Assembly: GCA_009829735.1 (NCBI GenBank)
Contig: CM020620.1
Coordinates: 2,235,447-2,299,446 of the forward strand
Direction: 5' to 3'
Length of the DNA stretch: 64,000 nucleotides
From: Pyropia yezoensis
Taxonomy: Eukaryota; Rhodophyta; Bangiophyceae; Bangiales; Bangiaceae
In this document: piece after piece, positions 1 to 9,861 of the stretch
Layout of the letters: every line of letters begins with the position of its first letter
Numbering within the stretch: the stretch's first letter is position 1
The notes under the pieces: generated by a model
What the model saw: the letters and a program-made list of their open reading frames with translations, nothing else
The model's database searches: none
What the model was told of the DNA's origin: nothing
Program-made: the position numbers and the translations under genes

Positions 1-723
1 GGGGCCCGGCTGCGAGGGCAGTTCTGAACCATTGTGGGGGGGCAACGCCAGACACCTCCCCATGGGAATGAACGGCGGGCCCCACCACAGAGGTCCCGGA
101 CTGCTGTCGCGCCGGGGGCGACGCCAGCGAACGCTACGAAAGAGGAGTTCAGCGGGGGGGGTTCTGCACGGGTTGGACTCGTCGATGATTGAAATTGACC
201 AACTGCGCCACGAGGCTCGGATGCTCGCTTGTCGTTTTGGTTATTTTTTCAAACTTGGGTTGGTGGTCACAGAAAGTATTTAAGTATGCATTGGGAGAAG
301 TTCAATGGTGCGGGAGGCCCACCAAATGGGGCGCAGTTGCCGCGAATGCGTGGATCTCGGCTGACGAGCGACTGTAGTTAATCAAGGGCAAGCCCCCCGC
401 ACAGCAGACTTGTGTCGGCCGCCCTGCTTGGATCACGGCCAACCAGAACAGCTGCTGAAGCGCACAGCAGATCAACACGCTGTAGCGCTATGGCGCTACA
501 GCGTTATGGCGCCATACGAGAGCTCGTGCTGACGTGGCCTCACGAAGCCCAGTGGACCCTCCTTACAGAAGCCGACCCGTCCGTGGAGGCCGTGACCGCC
601 GGTCTGCACGACTTTTGAAAGTCGCCCGAGAGGTGTTGCCCTCTGATGGTGCGCGGACTAAGTCTGGTGTGTCGCTTGCCCGCCCGTTCCCCCCGCCAGT
701 TGCCCCTGCGGCCGCCGTGCGTC
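1..723. other. Gene-free left edge with clustered palindromes
   Basis: I see no convincing coding sequence upstream of the phosphatase. The only structured element is at 481-515. An 8-bp inverted repeat (TGTAGCGC, 481-488, with GCGCTACA, 493-500) around a 4-nt loop is followed by the perfect 10-bp palindrome ATGGCGCCAT (506-515). This could be 5'-flank regulatory DNA of the phosphatase gene or a trace of a small inverted-repeat element. The function is unknown. Confidence 0.4.
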
Positions 724-2519
724 ATGTCTCCTCCCGCGACGAAGACGACGGCCTTTGTTGCTGCCGCCGCCGTTTGGCCGCAGGTTGGCTATGGCGGCTG
801 CCGCTCGCGCCCGCCCGTCGTCCTACCCCGCCGCGCTCGGTGGGCGGACCTCCCCGGCGGGTGGCGCACGGCCCACAGGGCGACCCGCGTTGGCCTGCCG
901 TCTGCCGCGGGGCGGCATCCGTTGCCGCCGCTGCCGCCACCTGGGGAGCTGCCCACCGCCCGGCCGCCGTCGCCCGCTTGCCGGAAGGACGCGGCTGCGG
1001 CGGCGGCAGAGCCGTCGATCCTGTCTGGGCAGCCGCCGCCGCCAGCTGGGCTGGCGTCGACGCCCACGTCTGTCCGCGCCGGCCAGGTGTGGTACCCCGC
1101 ACCTCGCAGCGGCCGGCTGATTGCTATTGGCGACGTGCACGGGGACGTCTCTGCGCTGGTTGCGGCGCTGCTCGCGGGGGGGCTGCTGACCGAAGATGGC
1201 CACTGGGGCGGGGGCGACGCGGTGCTCGTCCAGACGGGGGACGTGCTGGACCGGTGGGGGGAGGAGCGGGAGGCCCTCTCCCTGCTTTTTCGGCTGCAAG
1301 ACGAGGCGCGCGCGCAGGGGGGGGCTGTCCACTTGCTTGCGGTACGCGCCTTGCGTTTCTGTTTTCAAGTTTTGTCCGTTGGTCTGGTGTGGGGCCGGGG
1401 GGAGTTGCTACAGTGGGCGAAGGTGGAGCTGGGCGTGAAGTGGCAAGAATGGGGTCGTGTGCGACAGCGACTAACCCCCCCGTCCCGCTTGTGGTTTGTT
1501 TTTTGCTTTTCCCTTGGACATACTTGCCGCTACTTCTCGCTTTTACACAGGGGAACCACGAGCTCGAGTGCGTCGCGAGCAATCCCTTGACCTATGCCGG
1601 GCGTGCGCTCAACTTCAAGCAGCCCATGAGCAGTGCGCTGCCCGGGTGGCCCGCCTGGGATGAGGACGGCCTATGGTCAGCCGTTGATGCTCACGCGTCC
1701 TCGTGGCTGACGACGCGGCGGCGGGAGCTGGAGAGGAAGGACGCCATCTGGAGCAGAATGGAGCTGGCTTATATCAGCGGAGAGAGCAAAACTGCCCAGG
1801 AGAAAGCGTACCGGTTGGCCGCCTTCTCCGTCGGCAGCCCGCTGCGGGCACAACTGCTGGAGCGACTGCAGGCCATCATTGTCGTGGGGGACGTGGTGTT
1901 CGTGCACGCCCACGTGAGCGTCGAGATGCTGGACGCCGCGGCGAAGGCCGCCGCCGCCACAGCCGCTGCCGCTGCCGCTGCCATGAATGGGAAGGTCGAC
2001 GTCTGCGGCACGGAGGACGGGCAAGGCAATACGGCCTCCCCCCTTCCGCAGCACCCCAAAACCACGAGCACCTCTGGGGCGGGTGCGACGGCGCTCAACC
2101 GTGCGCTCCACGACACGCTGCGGGGCCAGAAGCCAGACCCTCACCTCTACCGTCTGCTGGACGACGCCCTCTGGCAGCGCGTTTGGTCCGTACCGCGTGG
2201 GGGGCGGGGCGACCCGGGGGGCGTCCTCGACGCCCTGTCCGCGTCGGCGCTCGTCGTTGGCCACACCCCCCAGGAGCGGGGCATCACGGCGCGCCACGGC
2301 GGCCGCGTGTGGTGTGTGGACACGGCCATGAGCCGGGGCATGTTCCAGGGGGGGGTGCCAGAGGTGGTCGAGTTCCGCTACGACGACACTGGCAAGCTGG
2401 CGTCGCCGGGGGGGGTACGGGTGCTCGCGGGGCTTGGCAGCAGGACCGACGACGGGCCTGGGGGGGCGGCAGCGCACGTGGTCGACCTCAACAGCCGGGT
2501 GGTGTGCGACCAGGATTGA
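724..2519 (+). CDS. Shewanella-like PPP-family protein phosphatase, probably plastid-targeted
   Basis: Two exons, 724-1341 and 1551-2519, encode 528 residues. The protein is a metallophosphoesterase of the PPP superfamily, expected to dephosphorylate Ser/Thr or Tyr phosphoproteins using two metals. Motifs in order: GDVHGD (136-141), GDVLDRW (172-178), GNHE (207-210, recreated exactly at the splice junction), VHAHVS (about 324-329), GHTPQ (443-447) and VDTAMSRG. GHTPQ and DT-MS-G are typical of the Shewanella-like (SLP) branch and not of PP1/PP2A. The canonical HGG step reads HAH here, which is unusual. The first 120 or so residues are Ala/Pro/Arg-rich with an early AFV, like a red-algal transit peptide. 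An upstream in-frame ATG at 646 would add 26 residues. I prefer 724 because translation from it starts with the transit-like segment. The family call is secure; location and start are inferred. Confidence 0.85.
1342..1550 (+). other. Intron of the SLP phosphatase gene
   Basis: A 209-nt phase-0 intron begins GTACGC and ends in a pyrimidine-rich stretch followed by CACAG. Removing it joins a chain ending HLLA to GNHE, rebuilding the family signature VHLLxGNHE. Reading through would place an unrelated hydrophobic insert between two catalytic motifs. Confidence 0.85.
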
Positions 2520-5500
2520 GAGCAAGGGGGACGGCGAGAGGGGGGGGGGGTGAGAGGGGGGGGCAGACCTGTGGGGGGAAGGGGGAGACGGTTGGCGAGG
2601 ACTGGCGCCGCGGCAGTGTTGCAGGGAACCCCCACCAGCGCGCCGCCGCTGCTGCTACATTGAAATCCTCTCCTTGCGCGCGGGGGGGGGGCCTGCGGGA
2701 GGGCGTACTGTCACTGGAGATACAGTGTACAAAAAACGCCGGCCCAGCGGTGGTGCCACTCTGCCTGTGTCGGGGGCGTGGCAGCGGGGGCTTGGTGACA
2801 GGGGGCAGCCCGTCGGGGGGCGGCAGTGTCCCCCCCCCCCCCCACGCAGACGGGGGCGTCGTTGAGGGAGCAACCGGCAGCGTCGCATGAAAAGAAAGAA
2901 AAAAGAGACGGGCCGATGGCGGAGGTCGGCGGGTGCCCAGGGGGAGGTGTGTCACGGGCGGTGCCACCGCGAGGGCGGGGGTGGTCGCCCGTCGGTGGCG
3001 GTGACCCCTAGCGGAGAGGGGGGGGGGGGGGGAGCGGGAAGCGCGAGGGCAGTCGCGCGTGCGGCGGCGGATGCCCGGTGGGGCAGCAGCCGCCCCCCCT
3101 CCCCCTCCCGCGGCGGCCGGCCGGCCTCCCCGCCAAACACCAGCACACCTTCCAGGCCAGGAGGGGGGCCTGCCTGCAGGGGCGGGCCCCCCGGGGGTGG
3201 CGGTCGGCGCGCCGTGGGCGCCCTGCACAGCCGCCGCACGCGGGAGTAGAGGGCGGGCGCCCCGGCGGGGCGGTGCGCCACTGGCGGCGGGCGGGAGGAC
3301 GGGGTGGTAAGGGAGCAGCAGCGGTGCGCGAGGAGGAGGGGCGGCGCGGGGGGCGGGGGGGGGGGGGGGGGGGGGAGGGGCGTCGCGCCACGGCGCGGGG
3401 CGGCGGGGCGCGGTGCGGCACGGGCGCGTGGCCCGGCGGGGGGTCGGGGGGTGGGACTGGCGGGGGGGGCACCGGCGGGCGGGGGGGGGTGGCGGCTGGT
3501 CGGGAGAGGGAGGAGCAGGGAGGGGGGCGCGTCGGCAACCTCTGGCCGGTCGTTGGTAGGCAACGCGGCACCGCACCGGGAGGGCGGGCGGGCGAGCGGT
3601 GTGGGGGGGGGTTGGAGCGGGCGGTGGGGGGGAGGGCGGTGGGGGCGGGCGAGGTGCGACGCCGCGGTGGGCCAGCCGCTGGCGGCCGTTGCGGGTGGGC
3701 GGTGGGGTGGCGGGGCTGGCGGCAGAGTGCGGGCGGCCGGGCGGCGGCTTGTAGCGGGCAGCCGGGGCGCTGTGGCCGGCTGGGAGGGGCGGGGCGCCTC
3801 CCCTCACCCTCCCCTCCCCCCACTCCCCCCCCCCGCCCAAGCCCACTCGATAGATGGTGAAGATACAATGGGGGGGGCACCGGCCCATGCTCCTCTGCCC
3901 TCGTCGCGGGGGTGGTGGGGGTCGTCTGCCAACGCACCATGCCGGCGACCAAGGAGGGGCGGGTGGGCAGCGCCGGCCAGACGAGCGGCACCGCCAGGGG
4001 CGTGGAGGCCCAGCTCGTAGGGCGGTAGGTAGGTGTCACCCCGTCCCGGTCGGCGGCGCTGACCAGGCGGCAGAGGCCGAGCGCCCACCCGCGTCCACCC
4101 TGCAATCGACGAGCCGCGGGTGTTTGAGCGGCCCCCGATGCAGCGCATCCATGGGCGTCTGCGTACACGCCTCGGAGGGCTGGAGGGGCCCCGACGAGCA
4201 GGGTGGGGGGGCGGTAGGGAGAGCGCCGCTGGTCGCAGAGGATGAGCACCCGCAGCGCCGCCGCCAGCCGGCCCACCGCCAGCGTCTACCCGTTGAAGGG
4301 GGTCCTGTCAGCGTGCCCGCCGTGTGGGTATACACAATGGGGGAGGACCGCCCAAGAGCGCGTTGACCACCTCCCCGTCGCGGGCACGCGCAGCCAGTGG
4401 TGCCAGACGCCATGCGCGACGCCACCCGCACCAGCCGGTGGGTGGGGGCGACGGGGAGCCCCTCGACGCGGCTCCCGCGCGGCGCCGCCACTGGCCATTA
4501 CAGGCAGCGCCCGCGGGTTGCCCATCGTGTCGTTGACCGCGCCGCCCGCCCACGCAACGCGCCACTCCTCGAGCGTGATGGTCGCTGAGGGGCGCTCGTC
4601 CGCACGCAGGGGGGCGGGGGGGGGGGGGCGTGGTGGCCTGGACCCGTCCACGGGGGGTGGCCGCCGCCATGGTTGGTGGCGACGGCGATCAAAACAGCGG
4701 AGGTTGCGGGGGGGGGCGGGGGGGGGGGGGGGGGGGGAGGGGGGCTGGTTGGGGAACCAACGAAGGAAGGGGAGCGAGCGCTCGACACGAGCAAGGTCAA
4801 GGGGGGAGTGCCAGGTGAGAAAGAGAAACGGAGCTGGGCCCCTGTGCAGGACTGTCGGCCAAGATGGTCCAGCAGAGGTGCCGAGCAGTGACGCCGAGCA
4901 GGTACGCCTAGCGGGGGCGTTGGGCTGAGGTAGTACCGGGCGGCGCGTTATCGCTTTTTGCTCTCGAGCCCGTTGTTGAGACCAGCCCAGCTGGCTGTCG
5001 CGCCGCCAGCCAGGCTGCCGGCCGTCTTCCCGGCCGCCGGCCGCTGCCGGCCGCCGGCGTCCCCCTGAGCGGCGACTGCCAACCGCCCACGCACCCGCCG
5101 CGGCCAGGGCGGCTTTTGTCGGTTGAGGGCACCGGTCGGCGGTCCACTGCGGTCGCGTACCCCCCCCCTTCCCGGTGGCGGCTGCTGCCATCCGCCCGTG
5201 TCCGACCCCCCCCCCCCCCCCCCCCCCCTGCCGCCCGGGTGGCCGGCGCCGTTTGCCTTCGCGTACCACCCGGCGGCGGCAGCTGGCCGTTTGACTCGTG
5301 TCGCAGCACCTTGCCACTGCCCACCTATTCTATCTGTGGTGGGGTTGGTCTGCGAACTACCCCGCGGTGCCGTGTGTGCGACTGTTGTCGCTGGCGCCCC
5401 GACCGTGACGGCCAGCCGTGGCGGGCACTTTTGTGCCGCGCGCCGACGCACCGCCGCCCATGATTGGTGCCGTGCCGACTGGCAGCCACCGCTGCCAAAG

Positions 5501-5873
5501 CGACTATGTACTGTACTGTACCCGCTCAGTGGGGTGCACGGCCTTTTCCCGCCGACCCCGCCCTCCGCGGGGCACCCGCCGCAACTGGCTGGCTGGTTCA
5601 AAAAATTAATGATACAGGACCAAGGCCGAAAAAGAACACCTCTCGCGCGGGGGCGTGCGTGGAAAACGCCGTATATACCCCTACCCCCCGCCACCCCCCA
5701 GCGCACACCCATCGCACGATCTACTTGTCCTTTCTTCTTGGCGGTGGCTCCGTGTAGGGGGGATAGGGCAGCCGTCGGTGGCCCTTCCAGCACCGCCTCC
5801 CGTACCACCTCCCGCCACAGACCACACCCCCACATCCCAGCCAGCGCGCGCGCGGCGGCGGCGGCCACCGCGC
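2520..5873. other. Gene-poor, homopolymer-rich interval; possible decayed coding trace
   Basis: This interval is dominated by G runs on the plus strand, including about 21 G at 3355-3375, a long one near 4718-4738, and a C run at 5203-5227. The many open frames are Arg/Gly/Pro-rich shadows of composition. On the minus strand at about 3857-4600 there are more protein-like pieces in several frames, Leu-rich and less repetitive, broken at G/C runs. These could be remains of a gene with frame-disrupting homopolymers, but I recognise no family. A TATA-like GTATATACC lies at about 5671-5679. Confidence 0.3.
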
Positions 5874-7092
5874 TCACGCGGTGGCCGCCGGGTGGGCCCA
5901 GCGGAGCTGCCGCAGCTGCGCCTGCAGCTCCTCCAGCCCGTCGGCCGTCTCGGGGGCGGCGTCCGTGGCGCCCGCCGGGCGGGACACCATGGCCATCACG
6001 TCGTCATCGTCCTCGGGGGCGACCGACTCTTCGGGGAGGGGCGGCTCCTCGGGGGCGTCATTGGGCACCGTCCCCACCGGCGTCGGCTCGGGGAAGAGGG
6101 GGGGGGGGGCGACGGGCTGCGGCGCGGGTGGCGGCGGGCCGCCGCCACCGCCGCCGCCGCCGGCAGGAGGCGTCACCGGCGCGGGCGCCGGGGCGGTGGG
6201 GACAGGCGTGAACGCCGCCATGGGCGGGAAGAGCGGCGGCTGGTCGCCGCCGCCGCTGCCGCCGCCGCCGTCGCCGCCGTCGTCATCGTCGGCGCCCGTC
6301 AGTGGGGGCTCGTCGACCGCGGGGGGGGGGGCGGGCATGGCAGTCGGCACCGCCACCGGCGGCGGTGGCGCCGTCTCGGGTGCGGGCGCTGGCGCGGGCG
6401 CGGGCGCCGGCGCGGGCGTCGGTGCCGGTGCCGGCGCGGGGGCGCCGGCCGGCGGCACGGGCGCCGGCGGCGGCAGGGTGTCTGGCTCCACGGGAGGCAG
6501 GTCCGGGTCGAGGCTCTCCTCTGGGTCATCCATGCGGTAGGCCATCTCCATGTCTGCCGCGCCGGGGGCGGCGGTGGCGAACCCGGAGGTGGTGTCGGCG
6601 CGGCGAGCCACCGTCGGCAGGGTGGCGGTGGCATCCCAGTGGGCGGCGGTCGTGAGCCTGGAAAGGTGGAGGGCCATCGGGGGAGGGGGGGACGCACGAC
6701 AAGATCCATCGACGAGGAGCACACGGGTGAGGGGCACCAAGGATGGATGCAACCGACAGGTTAGGTGGCGCTCTTGAGCGAGACTCCCAAGAGGCGACAG
6801 CGGTCACCCCCACGGCGGGGCGCTCCCCGCGACGATCCCAACCGCCCCACCTCCGCACGCGCCCCAACAAGAGAACAACCCAGGCCGACGCGTGTGGCCT
6901 CGCGTAGCGGTCTACAGGACAAACTCGCCCCCCCCCCAAACCCCTCCCCACCCCTCGCATCTCCTCTTTGCAAACATACCATTGACTGGCGCCCACGCTG
7001 GGCTCCTCCCTCGACACGGGCGTCGCGGCGACGGCGGTGGCGAGGCCGGCGACCGCGGCCGCCACCACCACCACTCGCCCCAAGACGGCCAT
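5874..7092 (-). CDS. Secreted Pro/Ala-rich acidic protein, function unknown
   Basis: Two exons on the minus strand, 7092-6980 and 6657-5874, give 298 residues. Exon 1 encodes a textbook signal peptide: Met, a short n-region, a hydrophobic Val/Ala core (residues 5-23) and a VAA cleavage context. The donor GTATGT follows CAATG, and the acceptor is a pyrimidine tract plus CAG. The junction makes a Trp codon and keeps one frame. The mature protein has an acidic DDPEE region, a (PA)n stretch, Gly and Pro runs, two Asp-rich patches and a short C-terminal segment that could be helical. There is no catalytic motif. A cell-wall or extracellular-matrix role is plausible from composition but not shown. 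The precise frame-preserving splice and signal peptide argue that it is real. Confidence 0.65.
6658..6979 (-). other. Intron of the secreted Pro-rich gene
   Basis: A 322-nt intron lies on the minus strand, with donor GTATGT (6979 downward) and acceptor TTTCCAG (ending 6658). It splits a Trp codon after the second base. Its removal links the signal-peptide exon to the long Pro-rich exon in one frame. Confidence 0.65.
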
Positions 7093-9861
7093 CTCTCTCG
7101 GCGCTACCGGCCGGTGCGGGGCGTGTGGCGGGTGCGGGAGGGTGGAGAGGGTGCGCGTCGACGCGAATGGGAAAAGCCCGGAAGCGGGGGGGGGGGAGGA
7201 GGGCCAACAGAGCAAAAGTGCCCGCGCGAAGGGGGTGCGGGTGGCAGCGGCACTGCGCAACGTCGGCTGGCAGCACCCCGCCGCTTTTTGTACCACAAGG
7301 GTTGCGGGGTCGGTGGGGGGGGGGGCGAGGCTGGGGGGGTGCGTCGCTGCCGGTGCGCCGACGGGTCTGTTGGCCTTGCAGGCACTGTGCGGGGGGACGT
7401 ACTGTCCAGACGGGGTGGGATGCTGTCCGTCTCGGGCCGTCCCGCTCGCCCCGTCGAGTGGCGCCCGGCGGTGCGCGACGGTTTTTCCCGCTCCCCCCGC
7501 GACCTCTGGTCCCGCGCACACCCTCTGGACGCGCCCCCGCCACGTGCCGCCACAGTAGACGGTTCGTCCGCCCCACACTCCCGCCCCCCAACCCCTTCCC
7601 CCCCGTGCCGCGATGTGTCGCCGACGATGCGTGTGCGCCACCCTGACGCACCGCCCTTCCGCCGACACCACCCGTCAGGGGGGAGTGCCGATGGTGCGCG
7701 GCCTCCCACGCTGGGCGCACACCAGGCCTGCATGGCGGGGTGGGCGGCCCGGTGTAAACGGGGGGGGAGGGGTGGAGGGGGCGGGGAGAGGGGGGCGGTA
7801 CCACCCCGACCCCGTCCGACCGATCCGCGGCCGAACGCCCCCCGCCACCTCCCCAGTCTCGGCGTGTCCCGACTCGCACCGCCGCCCCCCACCACGTCTG
7901 GTCCTTGGACATTTTCAAAAGGGGCAGGAGCGAGGCTGTCGGCACCCAAAAAAAGACCCCCTTCGCACCCCCACGAGCCGGCGGGCGGTGGTGCCCCCGC
8001 TCGCTCACAGGGGCCCCGCTCTGTTTTGCTCTCTCTGCCTCTCGGGTGGGTGCGCCCCGTCCGGCTGTCATCCCGCCGCGTGCACCGACGGGTGCCCGCC
8101 ACCGAGGCAGACGGCCCGGCCTTCCAGCGCCCCGATGGTGCATCGTAGGCTCCCCGCGGGGGGCTCGTTGGCGGCATGGCCCGCCCGGCCGCAGTACGTA
8201 TGTGGTGTGTGTGGGTACATGTATTGTACAGAGGTCGGTACGATGTTACCATAGGGACACGGACACGGGTGACGGCTGCCCGGCTGGAGGGGGAGGGGCG
8301 AGACCAGGGGACCAGGAAGGGAGGCGGCGGCGGCTTTCCAGCCCATTTCGCGCAAGGAGATTGAGGACAAGGACGAGGGGTGTGCGGGGGGGAACAGGCT
8401 CGCCCCCCTTCCCCCCAGGGAGGGGGGCAGCACCCTCCAGCATTGCCAATCTTCACGCGCCGTGCATTGCTCCCAGACCATGCGAACGAGGCGTGAGTGT
8501 GTGGCTGGGCTGCTGTATGGCGGGACTCCTGGCTGCCCTTGACAGTGGTTCCGCTCAGTAAAAAGGGGGGCGGGGGAGGGGGAGGGGGAGTGGTAACCAA
8601 GGGCGGGGAGCGCGGCGGGGGGGGCCTGCAGGGCTGTCAACGTCGTGGCTCAGCGACGCGTCCACGTGGGGGAAGGCAGGCCACCGGCACTGCGGGGTGA
8701 CGCCCGTGTGCGTCTGGCGAACGCGGGCTCTCGGGAAGAGGGAGTGTGCCCGACGTGTGCCCCCGAAGTGGAATACGTAACAGTGCATTGGTTACAAACA
8801 TGCACTGTCGTCCGCGGGGGGGGGGAACGTGACGCCTGACCCGCCACGCCCGCGCTGTTTTGACAGCGCTCTGTGATTGCCAGCGTGGGGGGGCGTCAGC
8901 GCGCGGGGCGTCAGCGCGGGGCCACCGGGGCGCGCGCGGCCCTGTTCGCCCGCCGGGGCTGGCAGGCGAGAGGGGGCCCCCCAGCCGCACCTCTCCCGCT
9001 CTGCTGATTGCGGGGGAATCGATCGATTCTCCTAGAGACTCTGCCCCCCCCCCTCCCCCCCTTTCTCCTACCCGTGAACCCCCCACGATGTAATCTAGAC
9101 TGTGGTATGTCATAGAGTCTGGTAGGGGAGCGGGTGCTGCGAGCGGCGGGGGGGGGGGGGGGGGGACGGCCGCCGCCTCCGCCCGCGAGAGACGGCCGCG
9201 TCTGCAAAGGCGGGCGGGGGGCTCCCCCTCCAGGAGCTCCTGGGGGGTGCCACGCGCCCCCGCCGAGCATGATGGGCAGTCGCAGCGGTGGTCGGGGGGG
9301 CGTGACGTGTGTGGGGTTTGGGAGGGCTCGAGGTGGCCGGCGGGCGTGTGACGCGGGCGGGAGGGAGGGGGGAGAGATCCCAGCCGGTGCAGAAGCAGAC
9401 CGCCACTGGCCGCACTCCACCATGATGGTGCTTCACGCGGCCGTGCGGCCTGCCGTCAAAGGGGGCGGCGGCGGCGGCCCCCCCTCCAACCCGGCACTCC
9501 CCAGCCAGCGCCAGGCCGACACTCCCGCGCGGGTGCGCTCCCGCGCGACGCTCAACGACACGACGCCCCCCTTGCAGTATAGGATGCTCCTGTAACGTAC
9601 ACACTGTGTACTACACACGGTACGACTCGACGCGGTGGGGGGGCACAGCCGCGCCCCCCCTCCCCCATGTTGGGAGAAAACTCGCCGCACATCCGAGGAG
9701 GGCTCCCCGGCGGCTGTGACAAGAAAAAGAAAACCCAGAAAAAGGCCACGCAGGCAAGACAAACCGATGTCTCTATAGTCATGTGCGCCCCCATCAGCAG
9801 ACCCCCGGCTGGTGGGTTGAAAAGATGAACAAGACCCGCTCGCAGCTCCCGACACCCACTG
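7093..9861. other. Gene-free interval between two minus-strand genes
   Basis: I find no supported gene here. The open frames in it are low-complexity and change frame at homopolymers. It should contain the promoter of the secreted protein (upstream of 7092) and the 3' flank of the CPSF6-like gene. A 9-bp inverted repeat, ACAGTGCAT (8780-8788) with ATGCACTGT (8800-8808), forms a compact hairpin with an 11-nt loop. Confidence 0.4.

Noticed and set aside
646..1590. A long single-frame protein reading through the phosphatase intron
   Set aside because: It loses GNHE and all later catalytic motifs. Splicing at 1342/1550 restores the family signature.
2488..3888. 466-codon minus-strand frame, Pro/Arg-rich
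   Set aside because: Composition follows directly from G runs on the plus strand. There is no domain, no codon-position bias, and the frame starts in low-complexity DNA.
6892..8600. Overlapping 400-500 codon frames on both strands
   Set aside because: Both are low-complexity Arg/Pro/Gly translations without motifs. One overlaps the real secreted-protein exon antisense.
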